DNA of 64,000 bases from Lactifluus volemus (taxonomy: Eukaryota; Basidiomycota; Agaricomycetes; Russulales; Russulaceae): assembly GCA_022376515.1 (NCBI GenBank), contig WTXI01000023.1:186001-250000 (forward strand), given 5' to 3'. Of the stretch, positions 36,054-44,742 are shown piece after piece; within the stretch, counting starts at the first letter, position 1; every line of letters starts with the position of its first letter. The notes under the pieces were generated by a model that was not told the origin of the DNA, ran no database searches, and saw only the letters and a program-made list of their open reading frames with translations. The translations under genes were made by a program, and so were the position numbers.

Positions 36054-36278
36054 GGAGGGTAAGTGGATGCCTTCTTTCCATCCCATCAGTCTCAAAAGCT
36101 TGTTTCCCACATTGCTCTCGTCTTGTCCCGGATTCACAGGCGGCAGTGGTGGCATTGGGGGCCGAGCTGGACCCTCTGTGGTGCACCTTGGCTTGCATTT
36201 ATCCTCCACACCTTCAGGTAGTGGAACGTCCGGTTGGTTGTGCTTGAAAAGAGTATGGATGAGCAAACGAAGTTGCAA
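36054..36278 (-). pseudogene. Captured G-patch domain fragment
   Basis: The minus-strand frame contains DESNVGNKLLRLMGWKEG at 36122-36069, which fits the first half of a G-patch (the glycine-rich module of RNA-processing proteins that activates DEAH helicases). It is preceded by a Pro-rich stretch (PPMPPLPPVNP). The GxGLG part that should follow is absent: the frame continues IHLPS. It is therefore an incomplete domain captured in the right arm of the hAT element, next to the transcription-factor piece. Confidence 0.55.
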
Positions 36279-36382
36279 CCGATTGCTTGAGGTCCCGACA
36301 AGGGTCTAAGCCGCAGAAAAGGAGAATGGCAGCTGGGGAGTAGCGATAGGAGCAAGAAAAGTGCTGGTCAGGTAAGGAGAGC

Positions 36383-36532
36383 CGCAGCTTGAGCGGCTCA
36401 GAGCCATGACTAAGCGGGTTGTGGACAACTTGAGCCAGTCATAAGCTGGAGCCATGTCACCGGCTCGGCTCAGCTCATTTATGGCTCAGCTCACGTGGCT
36501 CGCGGCTTCTGAGCCGAGCCGTGGCAACACTA
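36383..36532. repeat. hAT right subterminal GGCTC array
   Basis: About ten GGCTC or GAGCC words lie within the last 150 bp before the right terminus GGCAACACTA, mirroring the left end. Confidence 0.7.
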
Positions 36533-36540
36533 GCCCCTAT
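36533..36540. repeat. hAT 8-bp target duplication, right copy
   Basis: GCCCCTAT, identical to 24218-24225. Confidence 0.92.
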
Positions 36541-37224
36541 TATTCACCACTTTCTTCGTCAGTGTGGCTCTTTGTTAACCTCATCCTCGCTGTTTTTTTC
36601 TCAGTTCTCAATCGCACGTGGAAGTGGCTAAAACTTCTAATGACTACTCCGAGCCTAATGGAGATAATCCAAAGAACTGGCTCAAAATCGTCGGCGGAGA
36701 TCAACAACCGTATCCTGACATGGACAATCCACGCTCTGTACGAAGATAAGGAACTTGAACAGTTCTTCGAAGCCATTCCTGGCTTCTGTTGCTCGAAAGT
36801 TGTCGGTGACCTCAAACGCGTTTTCGCCGAAGTGGACAGGCCAATGGCATCGGCATTTTGTGGATCTTGACCATATCTTGTCATCTAGTATAGTCTTGCA
36901 GGAAGACAAGACAAGGCGGGTCATGACCTGCGTGAAGGCTGTCGATGCAGCACACCTTTCCCTTGCAACTATGGCCGTTCTCGGGCGCTTTTTCTATTTT
37001 TGCGCAGATTTGTTGCCATCGGTTGATATTTGGCAATATCTGAGAAGCAGCGGTGACCAAGGTTTATGTTCTCAAGGGATAGCCGCTGGCGTCATCGCAA
37101 ATGTGCCAGCCCAGGAACGGGATAGCTGGTGGAACGCCCTAGTTGAGGATCAACTGGACATATCAGAAGAAGTGCTTCAAGATTACCTTGCAAATGGTGA
37201 CAGCGTTTTACTTGCCAACTTGAT
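36541..37224 (+). pseudogene. DUF6535 copy F, middle part
   Basis: Coding resumes exactly after the hAT duplication with YSPLSSSVWLFVN, then EINNRILTWTIHALYEDKEL and EQFFEAIPGFCCSKVVGDLK. The frame stops at 36868-36870; homology to copy C continues in another frame (SSSIVLQEDKTRRVMTCVKA, LPSVDIWQYL, LANGDSVLLANLI), so there is a frameshift near 36855-36870. The segment ends at the solo LTR, whose left target duplication TTGAT is 37220-37224. Confidence 0.85.
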
Positions 37225-38160
37225 TGTTACGGTTATGCGGGCTGCCCGGCCCATTTCTTACTGTTTTCCGTCTGATTTTCGACTTGTGTTGTGACCTAGG
37301 ATCCCTTTCCTTGGCCAGCCCCTTCTGTTCCGCTTCTAGGGGCTGTGCGTCGCCGTTTTGGACGTGTATTTGACTCAGGGATCATGACTCAAATCTTGAG
37401 TCAGCGTTCTTGACTCAGATCTTGAGTCAGACGCACTGAGTCAGTTTTTGAGTCATCAGAACTGACTCAGGTCCTTAGTCAATAGTCTTGACTTCGCTAC
37501 TGTACTGTGACCTTTGTAGGATAGTTGGCTGGCCCTCTGTACGCATAAATAGGGCCCTGTAGACGAGCTAAAGCCCCAGCTTCAGCTTCGTCCAGAATCG
37601 CAGTTCATTGTCTCCTGCTCACACTCGCATCGCATCTTCTTCCTCTACTTGTTCATCCCCTCTTCGTACCTTGATCTAGGTACTTCGCGCCACGATCAGA
37701 CATCTGTGAACTTGTTCCATTTCCTCTGGAACTAGCTCTCAGACGCCTGAACCTTAATACGAACGCGCTGAGAGAAGTAGTTCCCACTTCTCACACCGTG
37801 TCCGCCCTCGAACCTTAGTTCAACCTCCCACGAGTGTCCTTGGAAGGCGAGCATCCCTTGCGCTCCAATTACACTCGCGCCCGTGTTGCGGTTGAACCTA
37901 CACATCGTCATTAACCTATCTGCCACCGTCTATCCTCTTTAGGAACGGTAACTCCGACCATCGCGTGCGCCGGTCCGTACTAACCGCCTCACACAATACG
38001 AACACCCAGAGTTCGCACAGTCAAGTCTACTCCTCACTGGACCTTGCCTGCACATCCTAGAATCGACTATTTGGTGTTGCTAGTCTTGTTTGACTCGCCA
38101 CAGCAAATAGCCAACCCGAACGAAGCTCACTTCGAGCCACGGTCCCTGCGAACCGTGACA
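37225..38160 (+). mobile_element. Solo LTR (936 bp) inserted in DUF6535 copy F
   Basis: It begins TGTTACGGTT and ends AACCGTGACA (TG...CA with nearly complementary ends) and is flanked by the 5-bp duplication TTGAT at 37220-37224 and 38161-38165. Removing it joins LLANLI to HITRPLFRLF in frame. No gag or pol is present, so internal recombination between two LTRs left a solo copy. A TATA-like CATAAATAG lies at 37544-37552, and a dense cluster of TGASTCA sites lies just upstream, which defines the orientation as plus. Confidence 0.9.
37371..37469. promoter_or_regulatory. Cluster of eight TGASTCA (Gcn4/AP-1 type) sites in LTR
   Basis: Exact TGACTCA or TGAGTCA occurs at 37371, 37385, 37397, 37411, 37423, 37437, 37449 and 37463, spaced 12-14 bp apart. 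This is the known site of bZIP factors such as fungal Gcn4/Cpc1. It lies about 75 bp upstream of the TATA-like box. Binding is inferred from the motif. Confidence 0.7.
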
Positions 38161-39198
38161 TTGATTCACATCACTCGGCCACTCTTCCGCTTGTTTCTCG
38201 AGCGTGAGCGTCAGTCTTATCACCCAGCGATCCTCCTGCGATGCATTTCCAAATTCGACATTGAAAATACTCTTCCTGGACTACAGCACGGCTTCTGTGC
38301 TTTGTGGAACGAGATCACTCGAGAAACGTATAATCGCAGATCTACCGACATTACTTATGGTATTCTCATCCCCATTCGGCATCTTTATATCGCTTTACAT
38401 AAAGGTACCGATCCTGCCCTGACTGACTTCGATGCTTCCACATGGATTCTTGATCCTATTCTTGACTACCGATCGTCGTACCCACTGTGCACTATCCCTG
38501 GTCATCACTCTCACAGTGTAACAGGTGACATCACAGATCTCACGAACACCTCACCCTGGCCGCACCCTCCCGATGCTCCTTCTGGCCGCATACAGCCTGC
38601 AGAATTATCGCTTCACGATGTTCTTGATGTCACCCCGACAGTCGAGTTCTCCCACCACTCTCCCACAGAAACTACCCACTCAACTGCTACTTCACTCGAC
38701 CAAGTAACACAAGGTCCTACCGACAACATCTTGCCCACTTCCAACTCAGAGTCGGACCCTCATTCCACCCTGGCAGTGTCCACACTCACCCCTCCCACAT
38801 CGTTTACCAACCCGCAAAGCAACGCAGATCTCTGAATTGGCCCATACATTCCATTGTCTTCATCCTCAGGCCCAGCTCTTAGCGACACCCTTTCTGCAAA
38901 TCCTCAGTCGTCTTCAGCTCTCCAGCTTGATCACGTGACCACTTCCCAACTTCCCCCAACCTCACCGATGTCTCTTTCTCTCACACCGCCGCAGGGGACC
39001 TCTATTTCTCACCCAGACACCACATCGAATCGCGGAACAGCCGATAATGATCATGGGCCTCAGGCTCAAATTTCCACAAATGTGGAGATCCCACTGCCTG
39101 AACGGTCACACGAGTTCGCCATGTCCGCCCCCAACATAACGAGGGATGCTTCCCTCAACACAGCATCCTCCTCTGGTGACGTTGGTCACCCAGAGTAG
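38161..39198 (+). pseudogene. DUF6535 copy F, 3' part
   Basis: After the LTR duplication the gene continues with HITRPLFRLFLERERQ, FDIENTLPGLQHGFCALWNE, IRHLYIALHKGTDPALTDFD and SSYPLCTIPGHHSHS, then the Ser/Thr/Pro tail. A TGA at 38833-38835 interrupts the tail where copy C has GGA (DIGIVP), then the same frame continues to the normal end at 39198. This is therefore a point nonsense mutation on top of the two insertions and the frameshift. Confidence 0.85.
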
Positions 39199-39699
39199 AG
39201 GTGAAAGTAATGCCATGTGGTCTCTGCCAAGGCTATACTAGTACGTTCTTTGCCTTTGAGAGCCATATCAACGCTGATTCTAACTGCCTTTATCAAGTTG
39301 ACGTTCTCATGATGCTGGAGTCGGTACATGGTCCAAACAACAGCAGGCTCTATCCAGAGCTGTTCTTCCAAGTCTCATTTATCTCAGTATCTTCGCCGTG
39401 GCCCTTTTGCTGCTGTACAGGTTTCTTTTTACACGACTTCTCTGCTAGTTAGGTCTTGGCTTTTCGTTCTGTACCTCCTTTCTGCATTTTAGTACATCGT
39501 GACTGCCGTTGCCAAAGAATCAGTATCATTGTATATATCGACACGTCCGAGTCGGGTATAACAACGTGAAGTCCGATGCATTCAAATATGAGCAGTTGTG
39601 ATATGCTAAATACGAGTCACGATTAAATTCGATAATGATCATGTATCTCCTTTTTCAACCAAATGAACCACCCTCAGGAATGAAGTACCGTACTACCAT
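39199..39699. other. 3' flank of copy F
   Basis: It resembles other 3' flanks of the array (gagagccatatcaacgctgattctaactgc...; cttttcgttctgtacctcctttctgc). No gene is visible. Confidence 0.5.
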
Positions 39700-40290
39700 C
39701 TAGCCAGCCCGGTTGCGCCAGTGGGCGGCCGGTTGCTGCTTGCTGGGCAGCTCTGTACCGGCGTGACGATTGCGCTCCTGCCACTGGAAGTCGGCTTCGA
39801 GTTCTTTGACCCGGGCTTTCATTGTCTCCATGACCTTGCTCAACTCCAGACGCTCCTTGAGCCGGTCTACGTCGATCGCCATCACCGCTTCTATGAATGT
39901 GCTCCAGGTCGTGTAGCCTCGACCGATGCTGTCTATGATTGAGCTTGGGAGTTCACATCTCACCAGGTGGATGTACTCCTCCCTGCTTTCGAGGCCGCAG
40001 TGCCGTACCCTGACCATCATTTCGTGTGCCCAGGCTATATGTGCGTGCTGCTTGGCTCCCCTGAACAGGACCATGGTTCCAACGTCCTCGGGCTTGAGTT
40101 TGAGGTTGAGTAGCTCCACCGTTTTTTCTGGCCTAGCTGGCGGCTGTGCCCATTCCTTCACGAACTGTGCCACCAGTAGATCCCAGTCTGTGCGTATGAC
40201 CGGGTCGAGTGTTTGGTACCAATCATCCACGGGGGAGTCAACATCGAGGCACAACATGAAGAATTCTGCCTTTGCGTCTGGTGCCGTAAT
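39700..40290 (-). pseudogene. LTR-retrotransposon gag fragment, C-terminal part
   Basis: The minus-strand frame reads DDWYQTLDPVIRTDWDLLVA and FVKEWAQPPARPEKTVELLN, typical of the helical capsid-like gag domain of fungal Ty3/gypsy elements, followed by a coiled, charged end (ERLELSKVMETMKARVKELE). No protease, reverse transcriptase or integrase follows, so it is a relic. The upstream half is at 40896-41449, separated by the solo LTR. Confidence 0.75.
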
Positions 40291-40895
40291 TGTTAAGGTT
40301 CCAAGTGGGACCTTTGTACGAAGTGTACGATTGTTCGTGAAGTCAAGAGCGAGACTTGCAAGACGTGCAAGTCAAGATCAAGGGTTCGATAAAGACGAGA
40401 CTTAGTAAACGACTAAGTCAAGAGCGTTTCAGAAGTCAAGGGCTTTGGGCTTAGGGATAAGACCAAAGTGTCAAGAAGTCGAAGAGCGTGATGTCAAGAG
40501 GGTTCTCTCAGGTCTGATCCTTCTAGGCAAGCAAGGTTCTAATAGATAGAAGACTTGGATTGCGAAACAAAACTGAGACTTAAGGTCTCTAGGGCAGAAA
40601 GTACAGGGTTTATATATAAGAAGACGAGGCTATGTACACAGCCGTAGGGGCTGTGACCTTCGTACAGCTTTCAGGGTTTGAAACATGTTTCAGGAATCAG
40701 CGAGTCATCCTGTGCATGTGGCTGTTACTTGCGGCTGTACGGTGCTGTGTGAGGCTGTACCATGAGAGAAATAAGTAAGTGATCTGAAACAAAGCGATCG
40801 GCAGTCCATTCGCATAAGCAGGGGAGTCAGCAGAAGTGAGTCAGCAGTCCGAAAATGTATAGTATGAGTCAGAAAACACGTGTCAGTCCATAACA
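40291..40895. mobile_element. Solo LTR (605 bp) nested in the gag fragment
   Basis: It starts TGTTAAGG and ends CCATAACA, with the 5-bp duplication GTAAT at 40286-40290 and 40896-40900. Removing it joins the gag frame (FLSGI to TAPDAKAEFF). A TATA-like tatatataag lies near 40612. TGAGTCA occurs twice near the right end (40837 and 40865). No internal coding sequence is present. Confidence 0.85.
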
Positions 40896-41449
40896 GTAAT
40901 GCCGCTCAGGAACATCTGGAGTTGCAAGCTCCGGAGGAATTTCCTCGGGTTTTGTTCATTCCATCCCCCAAACCTCTCTATGCTTCCTGCTGTGGCTGCT
41001 CCTGGTCTCGTGGCCATCGGAATGGGTGGCGGGTTGAGTGGCAGGGCTGGTGCTAATGGCGCTAGTGTTGGTAAAGCTGGTGATGAGATCGTTGGACACG
41101 GGATTCAGGGCACCGTGATGCTCAAGGTGCCGGGATTTGGACCTGGTGGGCTTGGGTGTGGGAATGAGAGTGGGATTGTGTGAGATGAGGATGAGAATAG
41201 GTTTGAGGTGAATTCTAACGGCTCTGCTGTCCCGTCCGTTGAAGTCCCTGCTCCTAGGAGTTCGTCCAGATCACGGCTAGGGCTTTGACTTGGTGGTACA
41301 GTGGTGGTAGGTCCTTCCTGCGGCTGGTTGATGCTGGTGTCTGCTATGAATTTTCCGTTAGGCCATGAAGTTTTTGAGGGTTCCATTTTGCCGGTCTTTT
41401 TACGTGTGGGGTTTCTTGTGCCTGTGCCTTTTCGTTCCGTGTGGTTCAA
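40896..41449 (-). pseudogene. LTR-retrotransposon gag fragment, N-terminal part
   Basis: The minus strand starts MNHTERKGTGTRNPTRKKTG, and a Ser/Pro-rich stretch leads into RFGGWNEQNPRKFLRSLQLQ and MFLSGI, directly continuing into the C-terminal part beyond the solo LTR. A frame change is needed near 41105, so the fragment is degenerate even apart from the insertion. Confidence 0.6.
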
Positions 41450-41861
41450 ACAAGCCTGTTTGACTCGGAATCACGACTGCAAGGCAGGACACATCACTGC
41501 GACTTGGTAACGAGAGTGGTTTTGCCATTGCATCATCCGATCCGAGTTCGCGTAACTAACGCTTTGCCCATCGTCTAAGGCTTACGTTCTCTGCCCTGCC
41601 TGTTGCGCCTCCCCTATTCCACCAGATATACTCTCTTCAGCAACTGAAGAACACGACCTGGACTACCTCTGGGGGTGCGCGTGCAGACGACGTACAAACA
41701 GATGTGGGACATACGGGATTTCCAATTAGCCCGTGGCGGCACGCGTTCCTGCCGGGTCATGCGGGCCGTCGCTCCCCGTCCGATCACGTGGACTGGGAAG
41801 CTCCCAGCCTCCCACAAAAGACTTCCATCACCTACCACTCGACGAGCGCAATATCTTTCCA
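41450..41861. other. Intergenic sequence upstream of gene G
   Basis: No coding signal that I can support. It contains the proximal promoter of gene G. Confidence 0.4.
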
Positions 41862-43740
41862 ATGGACACACCTGTTGGGGTGCCAGTGAGCATTAATATG
41901 GGAGGAAACTTCCCAGGTGAGCTGCTTTCCCCTTTGCCCTATTACCAAGTTCGCCCACATGTACAATTCTAGTTGATCCCCATTTGAACCCCCTTCAAAA
42001 AGAACATGCAGACTTTGGTGATAGCGCTGAGCCTCTTTTCTTTATGTACCAGAAGATGGCAGAGGGTGAAGACAATGAGATGGCTGAACACTGGCAAAAG
42101 GATACTAAGGGTATCATCATTTTTGTGAGTCCTCATATTGCCCTTACTTCCGCTCTTCACACCCGAGGCAACAACGATAGACTGGGTTGTTCTCTGCCAC
42201 AGTCGCCGTATTGGTTGCGGTCACCATCCTGGACCTTAAGCCAAATCCCCAGGACATGTCCGCGTTCTATCTCCAGAAGATGTACGAGCTTCAAGTTTCA
42301 GCAGGTTCCAACGTGTCTCTTTCTTCCACGCCGGCCATTCCTCCTCCCTTCTCTGCGCCCAAATATGCCATCTGGGTCAACTCGCTTTGGTTTTTGAGCT
42401 TGACCATCAGCCTTACCTGTGCAATGCTGGCTACGTTGCTACAGCAATGGGCACGCCGGTATCTCAGGGTCACTCAACCTCCACAGTTCAGCCCACACGG
42501 CCGCGCCCGTATCCGTGCATTCTATTCCGATGGTGTCGAACATTTTCACCTCTCCCGGGCGGTTGAAGTGTTGCCGACCTTGATACACCTTTCCCTGTTC
42601 CTCTTCTTCACTGGCCTTCTCATATATCTCTTCAACGTAAATCATTTTGTCTTTCTCGCCATCGTTTGGTGGGTCGGGGTATCGTCCTTGGCATATTTAG
42701 CCATCACATTCATGCCGGCTTGGTGGCCCCGATGCCCTTACTATACACCGATTACCTCAATCGTTGGGCTGTTGCGGCGCACGGAAACGATGACCAAGAA
42801 AACCATTCCGAATGAGGCATCGGAGATGGATGGCCATATCCTGAAGTGGACATTCGACACTTTGGCCGAAGATCATGAACTAGAGAAGTTCTTTGAGAAG
42901 ATCCCAGGCTTCTGTAACTCAAAAGTAGTCAAGAATCCTCAACATCTTGTTAAGCTTGGTGTAAACTTATCATCAAGTTTGATTGGATTCTTGTCCCGCA
43001 CTTCCTCATCCAATTCGCTTTCCGGGGAAGACAAAAAGCGACGGTTCATCATCTGTGTGAAGGCAGCCGAAGTCTCAGCCAAATTCGCAGGCTTTTCCAG
43101 TCCGATTTGGCATATCCTTCAAACAACATTCTGTGGAAAGTGGAATCCAATGCTGCGATCTGTTGAAACGGCGGATTTTCTGAAAGGCACGGACGATGGG
43201 ACCAGTTTGTTTCTACAAAGTCTCACTTCTGGGATCATTGCAAACGTCCGGGATCACGACGATCATTGGGTCGCTCTCGCTGCTGACCAATTACACAAGT
43301 CGGAAGATGCGATTCGAGGCTACCGCGAGCATGGCGATGGTTGGGTGTTACTTGCTAATTTGACTCACATCACTCGCCAGATCGTTCACTCTGTGGGCCC
43401 GGGGGACAAGGACAAACTCGGCGTGGCTAAAGCAGCATCGAAGTATATGTTCCCATCACTTTCCAAGTTTGGTATACAAAATACTGTTCCTGGTTTGCGG
43501 CGCGACTTCCTTGAATTGTGGGACGAGATCGATCAAAAGGCTCAGAACGACAGAGTTCTTTCGGAGATCCGCGACAACCTGCGCCTTCTCCGCGACGCTT
43601 TATCTGAAAGCACCGATGATGCCTTGACTTTACCATCCCCGTCCGACAACAAACAAACCCATACTGATATTGCTTCTCCCCCTGGTTCGTACCATGAGCC
43701 TAGTCCTGCCACCGCCCCACCTCACCGTTGCCGGTCCTAG
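41862..43740 (+). CDS. DUF6535 domain membrane protein, copy G (short tail)
   Basis: Exons 41862-41916, 41973-42124 and 42181-43740 give 588 aa. Start MDTPVGVPVSINMGGN; exon 2 contains EPLFFMYQKMAEGEDNEMAE; exon 3 opens TGLFSATVAVLVAV. Membrane segments [40 protein letters not shown] and VFLAIVWWVGVSSLAYLAIT are clear. The middle region ends with HGDGWVLLANLTHITRQ and VPGLRRDFLELWDEI. It lacks the YPLC motif of the C group, like H and I. The frame stops shortly after, but a Ser/Pro/Ala-rich frame immediately continues at 43731-43940 in another phase (GHSTTNAASGSSPGG...). The tail was therefore probably truncated by a single-base deletion, or an unseen intron lies there. The main domain is intact. 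Confidence 0.82.
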
Positions 43741-44742
43741 GTCATTCCACCACAAACGCTGCCAGCGGGTCGTCACCTGGTGGTGCTCTTGATGAGGTTC
43801 AACGCCCCATTCAAGTCAATTTGTTGCCCCACTCCATTTCCGAACCTCTTGAAATGCAGGTCCTTTCCGGTGCTTCGCAGGATGTTGCGGCCGCGGCCGC
43901 CCCGACATCTGGCGCCTGCCTTCCACCCTCTACTTCTTAACACACATACTCCTTCCTACTACTCCACGCTCCAGCGCAACACCGAGGACCTGGACGATTC
44001 AAATTTAGCCCTTTCATACACGCCAGCCGCTGACAATCGCACCCGTCGGACACGAGCTCGGAATCTTACTCGACCTCTACATCGTAGTACCTGCGTGACA
44101 GACCGGGAAACAAGTTGCAGTCCAGATTGTTGATGGTGGTTTCGGTTTTATGTCATGGCTCAGAATTGTCGTTCACTCTGCTCGAAACATGAGAAGGAGT
44201 GGCTTGAGTGAAGCGATCCCGTTTACGTCATTCGGTTTCTAAGACTATTTCTTACCATTGGAAGTTTCTTCCCTATATCTCAATTGAATATGCTGTAGAA
44301 AACTCCCACCGGTGTAGGACAGATGGCCCTCTCTGCCAATGAATTGCGTGAATATGTAGTAGAACACGAAAAGGCGACTTCGTCGTAGGGTACTAGGATG
44401 CGCCGAGACATCAAGTTCCTTGCAAATTCGGGAACATACACACACTACCTTAGCAAAAAAAAAATTGTAGAACGCAGCACGACACAGGTCAGCGGTATCT
44501 CCATTTTTTCAAGTCCCAAGTTATTACAGTAATAATTTCCGGTCGTAGTTGTACGTGATATGGTAAACATATAGTACATTATGAGGCAATGACGGGCTCT
44601 GGCTCTTATCAAAGACATCGTGTCTTAACGCACAATTCGAGAAGGACGCACGTGCCATACAGCCACTGGCAGTCTCGGTCTCGGTCCCAGCGCTCAATCG
44701 TCAGACAACTTCCACACTCACGTTCCTCCCCGGCAACCCACA
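43741..44742. other. Downstream of G: shifted tail remnant and intergenic DNA
   Basis: 43741-43940 is open in the shifted phase and compositionally like a DUF6535 tail; 43940-44130 also has tail-like frames. A poly(A) run lies near 44455-44464. The remainder is unassigned and holds the promoter of H. Confidence 0.45.

Larger units (their letters stand above)
24226..36532 (-). mobile_element. 12.3-kb hAT DNA transposon with captured host sequence
   Basis: The element starts TAGTGTTGCCATGGCTCGGCTC and ends with the inverted form of TAGTGTTGCCACGGCTCGGCTC, giving inverted ends of about 20 bp with one or two mismatches. Identical 8-bp duplications flank it, and the host reading frame is restored when it is removed. 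A hAT transposase lies in the middle on the minus strand (28846-32130). The left (24.4-28.5 kb) and right (32.2-36.4 kb) arms hold GC-rich sequence with pieces of other genes, including a zinc-cluster transcription factor and a G-patch fragment. At 12.3 kb it is much larger than a usual hAT element (commonly 2.5-5 kb), consistent with capture of host DNA. Exact duplication and a seemingly intact transposase suggest recent, possibly autonomous, activity. Confidence 0.92.

Noticed and set aside
35386..36198. 270-codon Pro/Ala-rich minus-strand frame as a gene
   Set aside because: It runs across exon and intron-like sequence of the captured segments in another phase and is low in complexity. Only the transcription-factor exons and the G-patch piece are supportable.
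37225..38160. Intron instead of an LTR in copy F
   Set aside because: It has no GT...AG ends at the edges; it has TG...CA ends, a 5-bp duplication and a TATA box.
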